64,000 bases of DNA from Danxiaibacter sp048498555 (lineage in GTDB: Bacteria > Bacteroidota > Bacteroidia > Chitinophagales > Chitinophagaceae): contig JBEHXT010000002.1 of the NCBI GenBank assembly GCA_048498555.1, forward strand, positions 533,425 through 597,424, in the 5' to 3' direction. Below are positions 36,570 through 44,697 of the stretch, piece after piece. The notes below the pieces were generated by a model. The model was not told where the DNA came from and did not search any database. It saw only the letters and a program-made list of their open reading frames with translations. The translations under genes and the position numbers were made by a program. The stretch's first letter is position 1, and the number at the start of each line of letters is the position of its first letter.

Positions 36570-37595
36570 ATGATCAATCTCAAACAAACGCTACAGCATA
36601 TAATCGATCATAAAACAAAACCGCCAGGCTCCCTGGGGATGTTAGAAGACATAGCACTGCAGGTCGGATTAATTCAAAACACCGCATCCCCTGTCATCAC
36701 CAATCCTTCTATTGTAGTTTTTGCAGGAGATCATGGCATTGCTGCAACAGGCCTTGTCAATCCATATCCGCAAGCCGTGACAGCTCAAATGGTATTAAAT
36801 TTTGTAGCAGGAGGCGCGGCCATCAATGTATTTTGCAAGCAGCACAAATTGCAACTTTCCGTTGTTGATGCAGGCGTAAACGTTGACTTTGAGCCACGGC
36901 TTCCTATAATACATGGCAAGATTGCGAAAGGCACAGCCAATTATTTAGAGCAACCGGCTATGACGATTGAGCAATGCGAGGAAGCCATAAAAATAGGAAG
37001 ATTGATTGTTGCAAGAATGCTTAACAATGATTGCAATTGCATTGGCTTTGGAGAGATGGGCATTGGCAACACTTCCTCAGCTGCGCTGTTGATGAGTGCT
37101 GTTATGGGCAAATCAATCGAGTTTTGTGCAGGCAGAGGTACCGGTGTAAATGATGAACAGCTACAAACAAAAATTGAAACGCTGAAAAAGGTAGATGCCT
37201 TTCATCAGCTGCAAACACTTGCAACAGATCCCATACAATTACTTGCAACTGTTGGCGGATTTGAAATAGCTATGATGGTTGGCGCGTACATGGCAGCAGC
37301 CGAAAACAATATGATCATCGTAGTTGACGGCTTTATTACTACGGCGGCGTTGTTAATTGCTCAACAGTTGCTGCCGTCCATATTGCAATATTGCATCTTT
37401 GCGCATCAGAGTGATGAACAGGCACACGCAGCAATGCTGGAATATATGGGAGCCACACCATTACTACAACTGGGCATGCGCCTGGGTGAAGGCACTGGGG
37501 CAGCACTGGCTATACCGCTTATTCAATCTGCAGTCAATTTTTTAAATCAAATGGCCAGCTTTGAAAGCGCCTCAGTAAGTAATAAGGAAGAATAA
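36570..37595 (+). CDS. cobT: Nicotinate-nucleotide--dimethylbenzimidazole phosphoribosyltransferase
   Basis: A 341-residue enzyme that makes alpha-ribazole 5'-phosphate from nicotinate mononucleotide and the lower-ligand base. Family blocks are KPPGSLGMLEDIA near residue 20, VFAGDHGIAATG, the NFVAGGAAINVF stretch, GEMGIGNTSSAA, and GAALAIPLIQSA near the C-terminus. The start at 36570 (MINLKQTLQHIIDHKTKPPG) matches the family; a longer frame starting inside cobU is spurious. It ends two bases before cobS. With CobU, CobS and CobC it completes the nucleotide loop of imported cobinamide-type corrinoids. Confidence 0.95.
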   Translation: MINLKQTLQHIIDHKTKPPGSLGMLEDIALQVGLIQNTASPVITNPSIVVFAGDHGIAATGLVNPYPQAVTAQMVLNFVAGGAAINVFCKQHKLQLSVVDAGVNVDFEPRLPIIHGKIAKGTANYLEQPAMTIEQCEEAIKIGRLIVARMLNNDCNCIGFGEMGIGNTSSAALLMSAVMGKSIEFCAGRGTGVNDEQLQTKIETLKKVDAFHQLQTLATDPIQLLATVGGFEIAMMVGAYMAAAENNMIIVVDGFITTAALLIAQQLLPSILQYCIFAHQSDEQAHAAMLEYMGATPLLQLGMRLGEGTGAALAIPLIQSAVNFLNQMASFESASVSNKEE

Positions 37596-37597
37596 CT

Positions 37598-38389
37598 ATG
37601 GCAATACTGCACAGACTTAAAAGTGAACGTGATATTTTCTTTACAGCGTTGATGTTTTTCACACGCATACCTGTACCGCGAAATATTGGCCACGGACAAC
37701 ACATGTTGCAAAAATCATCGCGCTACTTTCCATGGATAGGTTTACTTGTTGGAGGTATTAATGCACTGGCATTTTATCTTTTTCAATTTGTTTTGCCCTT
37801 ACGATTATCCCTTCTTTTTACGATGATTGTAAGCATCCTTACAACAGGAGCTTTTCATGAAGATGGATTTGCAGACGTATGTGATGCTTTTGGAGGCGGC
37901 TGGACAAAGGAGAAAATATTGACAATTATGAAAGATAGCCGCCTGGGTACTTACGGCGTTATCGGGTTAATAGCAATACTCAGTAGTAAATTTATTTTAC
38001 TGGAAACATTAGCATCGCATCAATCTTTGACTGTATTCCTTTTCATCATCGTTGCGGCACATAGCAGCAGCCGCCTTGCAGCGGTTACGTTGTTACAGCA
38101 ATATAGTTATGTAACGGATATTGATCAAAGCAAATCGAAACCGGTTGCAGACAGAAAATTGAATTCGCTGGAATTGTGTATTGCATTTGCCGGCGGATTA
38201 CTCCCTTTCTGTTTTCTTCCCGCAGTTTATCTTCTGCCTTTGGTGTTGGTTATTATTGCACGGCTATACTTAGGATATTATTTTTACAAATGGATCGGTG
38301 GACAAACCGGCGATTGCGCCGGCGCTACTCAACAAGTTTGTGAAATTGCTTTTTACACCGGCATCATTATACTATGGAAATTTATTTGA
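37598..38389 (+). CDS. cobS: Adenosylcobinamide-GDP ribazoletransferase (cobalamin synthase)
   Basis: A 263-residue integral membrane enzyme that joins adenosylcobinamide-GDP to alpha-ribazole (phosphate). It starts in the usual manner (DIFFTALMFFTRIPVP) and carries the acidic metal-binding motif FHEDGFADVCDAFGGG at residues of about 86-101, followed by MKDSRLGTYGVIG, with multiple membrane helices to the end. The last 16 bases overlap cobC, so the two are translationally coupled. All conserved family blocks are intact. Confidence 0.95.
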   Translation: MAILHRLKSERDIFFTALMFFTRIPVPRNIGHGQHMLQKSSRYFPWIGLLVGGINALAFYLFQFVLPLRLSLLFTMIVSILTTGAFHEDGFADVCDAFGGGWTKEKILTIMKDSRLGTYGVIGLIAILSSKFILLETLASHQSLTVFLFIIVAAHSSSRLAAVTLLQQYSYVTDIDQSKSKPVADRKLNSLELCIAFAGGLLPFCFLPAVYLLPLVLVIIARLYLGYYFYKWIGGQTGDCAGATQQVCEIAFYTGIIILWKFI

Positions 38390-38970
38390 TACGCCATACG
38401 ACTCCCGATGTAGCCAAAGGCATTTGTTACGGCCAGGCTGACATTGATGTAACCGAGACCTTCCATGCCGAAGCTTCGTTGATTAAGGATTATCTGCCTG
38501 CGGGCATACAGCAGGTGCACAGCAGCCCTTTACAGCGTTGCCGCAAACTGGCAGAGTTACTTTTTCCACAGACCTCTATACAATATCATGATGCCCTAAA
38601 AGAAATTAACTGCGGCGATTGGGAATTAAAAAGATGGGACGACATAGCTAAAGCTGAAATACAACCGTGGATGGAAGACTTTGTCAATGTCTGTATCCCC
38701 AACGGAGAAAATTATGTGCAACTACATGAACGCTGTGCGCTTCTTTTTGATCAGCTGATACAAACTTCCCCGGCAGCCATCGTTACACATGGTGGTGTAA
38801 TACGAAGCATATTGTCTCATATCACTAACACAGCACTAAAAGATTCTTTTAACAAGTTTTCTTTGCACTACGGATGCGTTGTAAAAATCACAATAGAAAA
38901 TGATCACTACGCTTACAATATCATTCATAATATTATTCCGTTAGAAGCAGAAACCCATAAGCCAAAGTAG
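38374..38970 (+). CDS. cobC: Alpha-ribazole phosphatase, histidine-phosphatase family
   Basis: A 198-residue enzyme of the phosphoglycerate-mutase-like superfamily, with the catalytic RHT motif at residues 7-9 (LIRHTTPD), VHSSPLQRCRKLAELL, an acidic EINCGDWE block and VTHGGVIRSIL containing the second catalytic histidine. It removes the phosphate from alpha-ribazole-phosphate or from adenosylcobalamin-phosphate, the final step of the loop assembly. General histidine-phosphatase sequences are promiscuous, but gene position, overlapping cobS by 16 bases, fixes the assignment. Confidence 0.9.
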   Translation: MEIYLIRHTTPDVAKGICYGQADIDVTETFHAEASLIKDYLPAGIQQVHSSPLQRCRKLAELLFPQTSIQYHDALKEINCGDWELKRWDDIAKAEIQPWMEDFVNVCIPNGENYVQLHERCALLFDQLIQTSPAAIVTHGGVIRSILSHITNTALKDSFNKFSLHYGCVVKITIENDHYAYNIIHNIIPLEAETHKPK

Positions 38971-39078
38971 CCTGTCGACGAAGTTGAACTTCTGGCAACT
39001 GAATTTCAGCTGAAGTCGTCTGAGACACGCTCTTTTATTAAAGCATAAATTTGTACAGCTGAATAAACAAACTCGCCT

Positions 39079-39291
39079 ATGCCTGTGCATGAACATAAAA
39101 CCTGTCCGCGTTGCAAGCAGCCTTTTGAATGTAAGGTGGGCGATGTAGCCAATTGCCAGTGCAGCAGCTTTACTTTTACGGCAGAAGAAAAGAAGTTTAT
39201 CTCAGAACGTTATAGCGATTGCCTTTGCGCAAATTGCCTGAAAGAACTGAAGAATAAATATGTGTTGTTTAAGGAGAAGTACATGCAGTAG
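39079..39291 (+). CDS. Cysteine-rich CWC-family protein
   Basis: A 70-residue protein with eight cysteines in pairs: CPRC near residue 9, CKVGDVANCQC, and DCLCANCL near residue 55. This is the pattern of the small CWC family, which probably binds zinc or another metal; the function is unknown. It sits 108 bases downstream of cobC on the same strand with no obvious terminator between, so it may be the last gene of the B12 operon. The start at 39079 (MPVHEHKTCPRC) is the only sensible one. Confidence 0.82.
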   Translation: MPVHEHKTCPRCKQPFECKVGDVANCQCSSFTFTAEEKKFISERYSDCLCANCLKELKNKYVLFKEKYMQ

Positions 39292-39295
39292 GAGT

Positions 39296-39342
39296 TGTAC
39301 GTTATAAGTTGTACGTTGTATGTTGTACGTTGTACGTTTATC
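39296..39342. repeat. GTTGTACG tandem word repeat
   Basis: Directly after the CWC gene the sequence runs ttgtacgttataagttgtac, gttgtatgttgtacgttgta, cg: four to five imperfect copies of a nine-base word. Confidence 0.75.
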
Positions 39343-39428
39343 GGAGCGACGGAATGTTCGCAACTTTCACTATTAACCATCCAAGGCAGTCGCCTTAATC
39401 CAAAGCTTTAGATGTCGATACTATCTGC

Positions 39429-40041
39429 GATGATGACCTATGAACGTCATGTCGACGACAGGAGACATCTCCCAACATTTAACAGGTTCGTATTCGACAG
39501 ACCTCTCCTATCGTCGAGGTGACGATGCTAGTGCGGTTTGCGATTTTATATTTAAACAGCTATGAGCAATTATTGATTGCATTTGTTGCGATGATGAGCT
39601 ATGAACGTCATGTCGACGACAGGAGACATCTCCCAACATTTAACAGGTTCGTATTCGAAAGACCTCTCCTATCGTCGAGGTGACGATGCTAGTGCGGTTT
39701 GCGATTTTATATTTAAACAGCTATGAGCAATTATTGATTGCATTTGTTGCGATGATGAGCTATGAACGTCATGTCGACGACAGGAGACATCTCCCAACAT
39801 TTAACAGGTTCGTATTCGACAGACCTCTCCTATCGTCGAGGTTACGATGCTAGTGCGGTTTGCGATTTTATATTTAGACAGCTATGAGCAATTATTGATT
39901 GCATTTGTTGCGATGATGAGCTATGAACGTCATGTCGACGACAGGAGACATCTCCCAATATTTAACAGGTTCGCATTCGAGATACTTCTCCTATTATTGA
40001 GGTGACGATGCTAACGAAGTTTATGATTGTGTATTTAAACA
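39429..40041. repeat. 161-bp tandem repeat, three full and one partial copy, each with a hairpin
   Basis: Copies start at 39429, 39590, 39751 and 39912, exactly 161 bases apart. The first three differ at only a few positions; the last is more diverged and stops near 40041. Each copy contains tcatgtcgacgacaggagac and, about 30 bases later, agacctctcctatcgtcgag, which pair imperfectly. No open reading frame crosses it and there are no spacers of the CRISPR type. A related single hairpin lies at 20690-20804. Confidence 0.92.
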
Positions 40042-40192
40042 AAAATGCTCAGTAAGATTTTACCTAAGCGAAATACATCCCGCCACTTTCACCATTGACC
40101 AATTACCAAAACAAAGCCTGCCCGCCATTTTCACTATTCACTATTCACCATTCACTTCTCGCACTTCTTGTAGCTCGGCTTTGTGGCAAAAA
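40042..40192. repeat. TTCACTATTCAC word repeat in a gene-free spacer
   Basis: At 40126-40156 the sequence runs ttcactattcactattcacc and attcacttctc, with related cgccattttc, caccattgaccaattacc words before it. No gene is seen between the tandem repeat and the SMP-30 gene. Confidence 0.65.
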
Positions 40193-41068
40193 CTATCCCT
40201 TATAAAAATTGGCCTTCACTCCTTTCACATCCAGATCAACTGCAAACAAACTGCCGCTTAAAGGATATTTTTCCAAATCCTCTTTGCTCATATTTTCCCG
40301 CGCAGTTGTTATGTACAATGTTGAAAGATCCTTGCCACCAAAAGCACAGGAAGACACCTGAGGAACGGGCAGCTTGACCTTTTGCAAAAGTTCGCCAGTT
40401 GTAGGATTCCATCTCGCAACAGAAAAATCACCCCATAAAGCAGTCCATAACATGCCTTCTTCGTCGATGGTCATACCGTCAGGTGATCCACTTCCTTCAG
40501 GAACCTGGATTACCGTGCGCCGGTTGCTAATACTACCAGTGGCGTCATCGTAATCAAAAGCATCCACTTTTTTGGTAGGCGTATCTATGTAGTACATCGT
40601 CTTTTTATCGGCACTCCATGCAATACCGTTAGAGATCGTAACATTATCCGCCATTTGATGTACCACATCATCACTATCCATTCGGTATAACGCGGCTTTA
40701 CCAGTTATTTGCTTCAAGTGCATAGAACCCACCCAAAACCTTCCCGAAGGATCACATTTTCCATCATTGAAACGAATCTCCGGATCAGGCAGCGGGTTTG
40801 TAAGAAATACCAGTTCACCAGTGGCAGTATTCATTTGGTGAATACCATTATGCAGCGCAACCAGCACATCGCCGTTTTCCATTGGCACGACTGTCCCGAT
40901 TTTCTCGGTCGTATTAAACACTTTATCTTCTTTGGTCTCCGGATCATAAATATGCAGTTCCCTGCCATCAATATCCACCCAATACAATTTATTTTCCCGG
41001 TAATTCCAGATCGGGCCTTCGGCCAGCTCAGCCCTGGCATCTAATATCAGCATAGCTTTCAATTCCAT
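40193..41068 (-). CDS. SMP-30/gluconolactonase-family protein
   Basis: A 291-residue cytosolic six-blade propeller hydrolase of the SMP-30/regucalcin/LRE family. Metal ligands are recognisable: Glu17 in AEGPIW, the Asn of ISNGIAW and the Asp of GSPDGMTID, and the FNDGKCDPSGRFWVGSM block is diagnostic. Members hydrolyse sugar lactones such as gluconolactone using a divalent metal. The sugar cannot be told from sequence. It is encoded alone; no sugar-acid pathway genes are adjacent. The start may be at 41068 (MELKAMLILD) or five codons later. Confidence 0.9.
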   Translation of the reverse strand: MELKAMLILDARAELAEGPIWNYRENKLYWVDIDGRELHIYDPETKEDKVFNTTEKIGTVVPMENGDVLVALHNGIHQMNTATGELVFLTNPLPDPEIRFNDGKCDPSGRFWVGSMHLKQITGKAALYRMDSDDVVHQMADNVTISNGIAWSADKKTMYYIDTPTKKVDAFDYDDATGSISNRRTVIQVPEGSGSPDGMTIDEEGMLWTALWGDFSVARWNPTTGELLQKVKLPVPQVSSCAFGGKDLSTLYITTARENMSKEDLEKYPLSGSLFAVDLDVKGVKANFYKG

Positions 41069-41257
41069 AGTTTAATCAGGCAATGTTAGAAATGATGTCA
41101 ACGACAAGCTGGCCCGGCAGCAGCCAGCCATATTATCGTTGTATAAATTATCAGTCAATATACTTTGATCTTAGTTAATAGCAGCCGTTTTTTACCAATA
41201 TCCGCATTAAAAATAGGCGATTGCCATTTTAGTCATAACAAATTGCTGTTTACGCCC

Positions 41258-41265
41258 TATTTTTG
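41258..41265 (+). promoter_or_regulatory. -7 box of the sucD promoter
   Basis: TATTTTTG, 28 bases before the sucD start, fits TAnnTTTG. No well-placed TTTG upstream, so the -33 box is weak or divergent. Confidence 0.5.
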
Positions 41266-41293
41266 CCAGACTTTTTACTAAAAAACAATTTCC

Positions 41294-42166
41294 ATGTCTG
41301 TATTAGTGAATAAAGATTCAAAGATCATAGTTCAGGGTTTCACCGGAACGGAAGGAACATTTCATGCTACCCAAATGATAGAATACGGCACCAACGTAGT
41401 GGGTGGTGTTACCCCCGGCAAAGGTGGGTCAACCCATTTGGACAGGCCCGTATTTAATACTGTAGAGCAGGCTGTTAAACAAACCGGCGCTAACGTAAGT
41501 ATCATTTTCGTGCCACCGGCTTTTGCAGCAGATTCTGTTATGGAAGCTTCTGACGCTGGTATTGCACTGGTAGTTTGTATCACTGAAGGTATTCCTACGC
41601 AGGACATGGTTAAAGTAAAAAATTACCTGCAAGGCAAAAACACCCGCCTGATCGGGCCAAACTGCCCGGGCGTTATCACTGCAGGAGAAGCTAAAGTGGG
41701 CATCATGCCAGGCTTTATCTTCAAACCAGGACGCATAGGTATCGTTTCTAAATCTGGTACTTTAACATACGAAGCCGCTGACCAGGCTGTAAAAGCAGGC
41801 CTTGGCATCAGCACAGCAATCGGTATCGGTGGCGACCCAATCATCGGAACGCCTACTGTTGAAGCCGTAAAATTATTGATGGACGATCCTGAAACAGATG
41901 GTATCATCATGATCGGTGAAATTGGCGGAAGCATGGAAGCTGATGCTGCCAACTGGCTGAAAGACAATATGCGCAAGCCTGTTGTTGGTTTCATTGCCGG
42001 ACAAACAGCGCCTCCCGGCCGCAGAATGGGCCACGCTGGTGCGATTATCGGTGGAGCTGACGATACTGCTGAAGCAAAAATGAAAATTATGGCTGAGTGC
42101 GGTATCCACGTTGTTGCAAGCCCTGCTGACATCGGAAAAACAATGGCAGAAGCACTGAAAAAATAA
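41294..42166 (+). CDS. sucD: Succinyl-CoA synthetase (ADP-forming), alpha subunit
   Basis: A 290-residue subunit of the citric-acid-cycle enzyme that interconverts succinyl-CoA and succinate with substrate-level phosphorylation. Residues of about 1-125 form the CoA-binding Rossmann domain (KIIVQGFTGTEGTFH). The phosphorylated histidine is His247 in GRRMGHAGAIIGG. Length is standard. The beta-subunit gene sucC is not next to it, a split arrangement common in Bacteroidota. A strong terminator follows at 42186-42215. Confidence 0.97.
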   Translation: MSVLVNKDSKIIVQGFTGTEGTFHATQMIEYGTNVVGGVTPGKGGSTHLDRPVFNTVEQAVKQTGANVSIIFVPPAFAADSVMEASDAGIALVVCITEGIPTQDMVKVKNYLQGKNTRLIGPNCPGVITAGEAKVGIMPGFIFKPGRIGIVSKSGTLTYEAADQAVKAGLGISTAIGIGGDPIIGTPTVEAVKLLMDDPETDGIIMIGEIGGSMEADAANWLKDNMRKPVVGFIAGQTAPPGRRMGHAGAIIGGADDTAEAKMKIMAECGIHVVASPADIGKTMAEALKK

Positions 42167-42185
42167 TTCGTAATTACGCCTGAAC

Positions 42186-42216
42186 AAGTAGCCTCACCCA
42201 ACCGTGAGGCTACTTT
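42186..42216 (+). terminator. Terminator of sucD
   Basis: A perfect 12-base stem, AAGTAGCCTCAC with GTGAGGCTACTT, six-base loop, followed by TGCTTTCTG. The T tract is weak but the stem is strong and sits 20 bases after the stop codon. Confidence 0.75.
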
Positions 42217-42346
42217 GCTTTCTGCCTTTGCCAAAACCTAATTTAAAATGACCGTTTAAGACTTCGCTCCCTTTTGTATTTTTTAATCTACTACTTTAGT
42301 ATTGAATTATCAGTAAATGCTGAAGTATTCAATTTCATTGGGGGTT

Positions 42347-42382
42347 AAAGCTTGTAGCTAATAACTACAAGCTTTTTTATTT
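42347..42382 (+). terminator. Free-standing hairpin with T tract
   Basis: AAAGCTTGTAG (42347-42357) pairs with CTACAAGCTTT (42365-42375), followed by TTTTATTTTC. It lies 180 bases past sucD with no gene before it, so it may end a small untranslated transcript or be a second sucD terminator. Confidence 0.65.
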
Positions 42383-42415
42383 TCTTTTTGAGCGGGATAG
42401 CTTTCTTTTGCATCC

Positions 42416-42832
42416 ATGAAGTTTTTTTCCTTTATCGCATTAATCGGCTTTATTATATGTTGCAGTAATGTTTTTGCGGCAGACAGCACTTATTCCCGCA
42501 AAAATGAGCTGGCTGCATGGCAGGTAACTGTACCCACAAAAATTCCGGTTAACGAGCTTTACGAATTGCCCGTAAAACTGGAAAACAAAAGTGCTGATGA
42601 ATGGACCGGCTATCTGGTTTTTGAGTTGCAGGATGATTCTTCCCACAAAGTAGTAGATGGCTTGTTCAGTAACGTATTCCCGAACCAATACTTTACCCTG
42701 GAAAAAGGCGGCAAATCAGAAATAAAATTTCCCTTCACAGTACCGGCATCCTACCATAATAATGTACGTTTCGTGATTAAGATGTACAGGAAAGAATGCA
42801 TAGACACGCTGATTGGGAAGATAAAGCTATGA
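42416..42832 (+). CDS. Secreted single-domain protein, unknown function
   Basis: A 138-residue exported protein with a signal peptide ending CCSNVFA at about residue 21. The mature 115 residues look like one beta-sandwich domain (LPVKLENKSADEWTGYLVFE, YFTLEKGGKSEIKFPFTVP). That pattern resembles a fibronectin/MG-type domain found inside bacterial alpha-2-macroglobulin-like proteins, but here it stands alone. No active-site motif. Function not assigned. It follows a free hairpin terminator, so it has its own transcript. Confidence 0.7.
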   Translation: MKFFSFIALIGFIICCSNVFAADSTYSRKNELAAWQVTVPTKIPVNELYELPVKLENKSADEWTGYLVFELQDDSSHKVVDGLFSNVFPNQYFTLEKGGKSEIKFPFTVPASYHNNVRFVIKMYRKECIDTLIGKIKL

Positions 42833-42912
42833 GCTTGTCTGGACCGGGATTTACAGGATTTGGCGATTAACCGGATTTTTTTATAGATTATTTATGTTGT
42901 TGATTACACATA

Positions 42913-42957
42913 ACTAACTGAAACCTGACACCTGACACTTGTCACCTCACATTACTA
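42913..42957. repeat. CCTGACACCTGACAC word repeat
   Basis: Just ahead of the FAD enzyme gene the sequence reads aactgaaacctgacacctga, cacttgtcacctcac. The same word recurs at 44668-44693. Confidence 0.65.
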
Positions 42958-42959
42958 CC

Positions 42960-44039
42960 ATGAACACAGAATATATCATCATAGGACAAGGGCTTTGCGG
43001 AACATTTCTGAGTTACTACCTGCACAAGGCGGGGAAAGAGATTATTGTGATAGATGAGAGCCAGCCTTTTTCTTCTACCAAAGTGGCGAGCGGTGTTATC
43101 AATCCCGTTACCGGAAGGCAGATTGTTACTACGTGGATGATAGATGATTTGCTTCCATTTGCATGGGATGCGTATAATGAAATAGGAAAGTCGCTGGACG
43201 TTGACCTGATCGCTGAAAAGAATGTAATATCCTTTCCTTCGTCTCAGCAAATGCGAGACTTTTATGACAGAAGGATTGATGAAAAAAATGCGTATCTCTC
43301 TAACATTGAGGCGGCAGATATTACATACAAATCCTACTTCAACTTTTTGTTCGGAGCGGTAGAAATTCACCCGGTATATCTGATCAATCTTCATTACATG
43401 CTGAAAGGATGGCGCCAAAAACTGGCATCAGAAAATGCGTTGATTGATGAGGCTTTCCAGGAAGAACATCTTAAAGTGTTTCCGGATCACATTGAATACA
43501 AAGGCATCCACGCGGAAAAAATTATTTATTGCAACGGCACAAACGCTTATCAGTCGCCCTACTGGGAAAACCTCCCGGCAACTTACAACAAGGGCGAGGC
43601 ATTGATCGTAGACATTCCCAACCTGCCTCAAAGCAACATTTACAAATTTGGCAGCACCACAATTGTACCGTGGTACGATGGCTTGTGGTGGGTAGGCAGC
43701 ACCTACGAAAACAACTATACAGACGTCGGGCCAACGGAATTATTCAAGCGCAAAAAAGATGAGGAATTAAAGTTCCTGCTGAAACAACCTTATACAATTA
43801 TCGATCACATTGCCTCTGTAAGGCCGGCTGCAGTGGAACGAAGGCCATTTGTTGGCTTGCACCCTGTTCAGCAAAATGTTGGCATTTTCGATGGCATGGG
43901 AACGAAGGGATGCTCGCTTGCACCGTTCTTAGGAAAGCAATTCGGCGATCACCTTACGCAACAACAACCTTTATTGCCAGAAGCAGATATTAAACGTTTT
44001 CAAAAAATTTTAAGCAGCAGGTTTTCCAAGGCTGATTAA
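42960..44039 (+). CDS. FAD-dependent oxidoreductase (DAO/glycine-oxidase-like)
   Basis: A 359-residue flavoprotein with the FAD-binding motif YIIIGQGLCGTFLSYYL at residues 4-20 and the ExxQPFSSTKVASGVINPVTG block typical of D-amino-acid-oxidase-family enzymes, where the substrate-binding end is near the C-terminus (GMGTKGCSLAPF). Such enzymes oxidise amino or imino acids and related amines. Which substrate is unknown; ThiO-like and MnmC-like sequences share these blocks. The start at 42960 (MNTEYIIIG) sits at the first strand of the fold; an in-frame start at 42939 would add seven residues encoded by a word repeat. Confidence 0.88.
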   Translation: MNTEYIIIGQGLCGTFLSYYLHKAGKEIIVIDESQPFSSTKVASGVINPVTGRQIVTTWMIDDLLPFAWDAYNEIGKSLDVDLIAEKNVISFPSSQQMRDFYDRRIDEKNAYLSNIEAADITYKSYFNFLFGAVEIHPVYLINLHYMLKGWRQKLASENALIDEAFQEEHLKVFPDHIEYKGIHAEKIIYCNGTNAYQSPYWENLPATYNKGEALIVDIPNLPQSNIYKFGSTTIVPWYDGLWWVGSTYENNYTDVGPTELFKRKKDEELKFLLKQPYTIIDHIASVRPAAVERRPFVGLHPVQQNVGIFDGMGTKGCSLAPFLGKQFGDHLTQQQPLLPEADIKRFQKILSSRFSKAD

Positions 44040-44073
44040 TATTGCACTGTTTTATTATTAAGCTATTATTCTC

Positions 44074-44541
44074 ATGAGCGACACTGGTTTAACCACCAAT
44101 ACTGGCGTTACCGGACAGGCCAGCCATAGCGGCGACGAATTTGTCGTAGCTACTACCGGAGAACAGGATTACGTTATTCCCTTGCGCTACCGCAAAATGG
44201 AAAACCTTCATATCGTTTTCTGGCTGTTTAAAGATGTGAGCTGGTGCCTTGTATGGAAGCCGCTGGGCATTGCAATGATCTTTCCAACGCTCATTATTTC
44301 GATCATTATTGCGTACCGCACTCGTCAATACGTTTCCGAACTTTGCCACAACCTCGCTATAACAATCTGGATCTCGGCCAACTCCTACTGGATGATCAGC
44401 GAGTTCCTGCATTTTGACGAAAAAGTTGTTTTCGGAAATGTCACCTACAAACACTTGACACTCATACCATTCGGACTGGGCATACTTACATTGGCGTATT
44501 TCTATTTGTACTGGCAGCCAAGGCATAAGAACGAGATCTGA
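44074..44541 (+). CDS. Integral membrane protein, unknown function
   Basis: A 155-residue protein with a polar N-terminal 45 residues and three membrane segments at about residues 65-90, 100-120 and 130-148. It contains MENLHIVFWLFKDVSWCLVW and ANSYWMISEF, the only blocks worth searching with. No family recognised. It starts 34 bases after the FAD oxidoreductase ends, so the two may be co-transcribed, but no functional link is evident. Confidence 0.72.
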   Translation: MSDTGLTTNTGVTGQASHSGDEFVVATTGEQDYVIPLRYRKMENLHIVFWLFKDVSWCLVWKPLGIAMIFPTLIISIIIAYRTRQYVSELCHNLAITIWISANSYWMISEFLHFDEKVVFGNVTYKHLTLIPFGLGILTLAYFYLYWQPRHKNEI

Positions 44542-44542
44542 C

Positions 44543-44697
44543 AATTTGCAAATGTGTAAATTTGCAGATGTGCGAATGGCGTTATCGAGTGTTAATTTCA
44601 CCAATAAATTGAAACAAACTAAAAGCGCTCAAGTAAAAAGCTAATAGCTAAATGCTATAGTCTTACGGCTGATACCTGACACCTGACACCTTTTTTT
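44543..44697. repeat. Word-repeat spacer upstream of the macrodomain gene
   Basis: Two word types follow one another: atttgcaaatgtgtaaattt and gcagatgtgcgaatgg at 44545-44579, then agctaatagctaaatgcta and gatacctgacacctgacacc at 44639-44692, ending in a T run just before the ATG. Confidence 0.65.

Noticed and set aside
39429..40041. Possible CRISPR array
   Set aside because: The unit is 161 bases with no unique spacers and contains a hairpin; no cas gene is present.
41623..42234. 203-codon open frame antisense to sucD
   Set aside because: Composition is the reflection of a gene with few antisense stops; sucD is unmistakable on the other strand.
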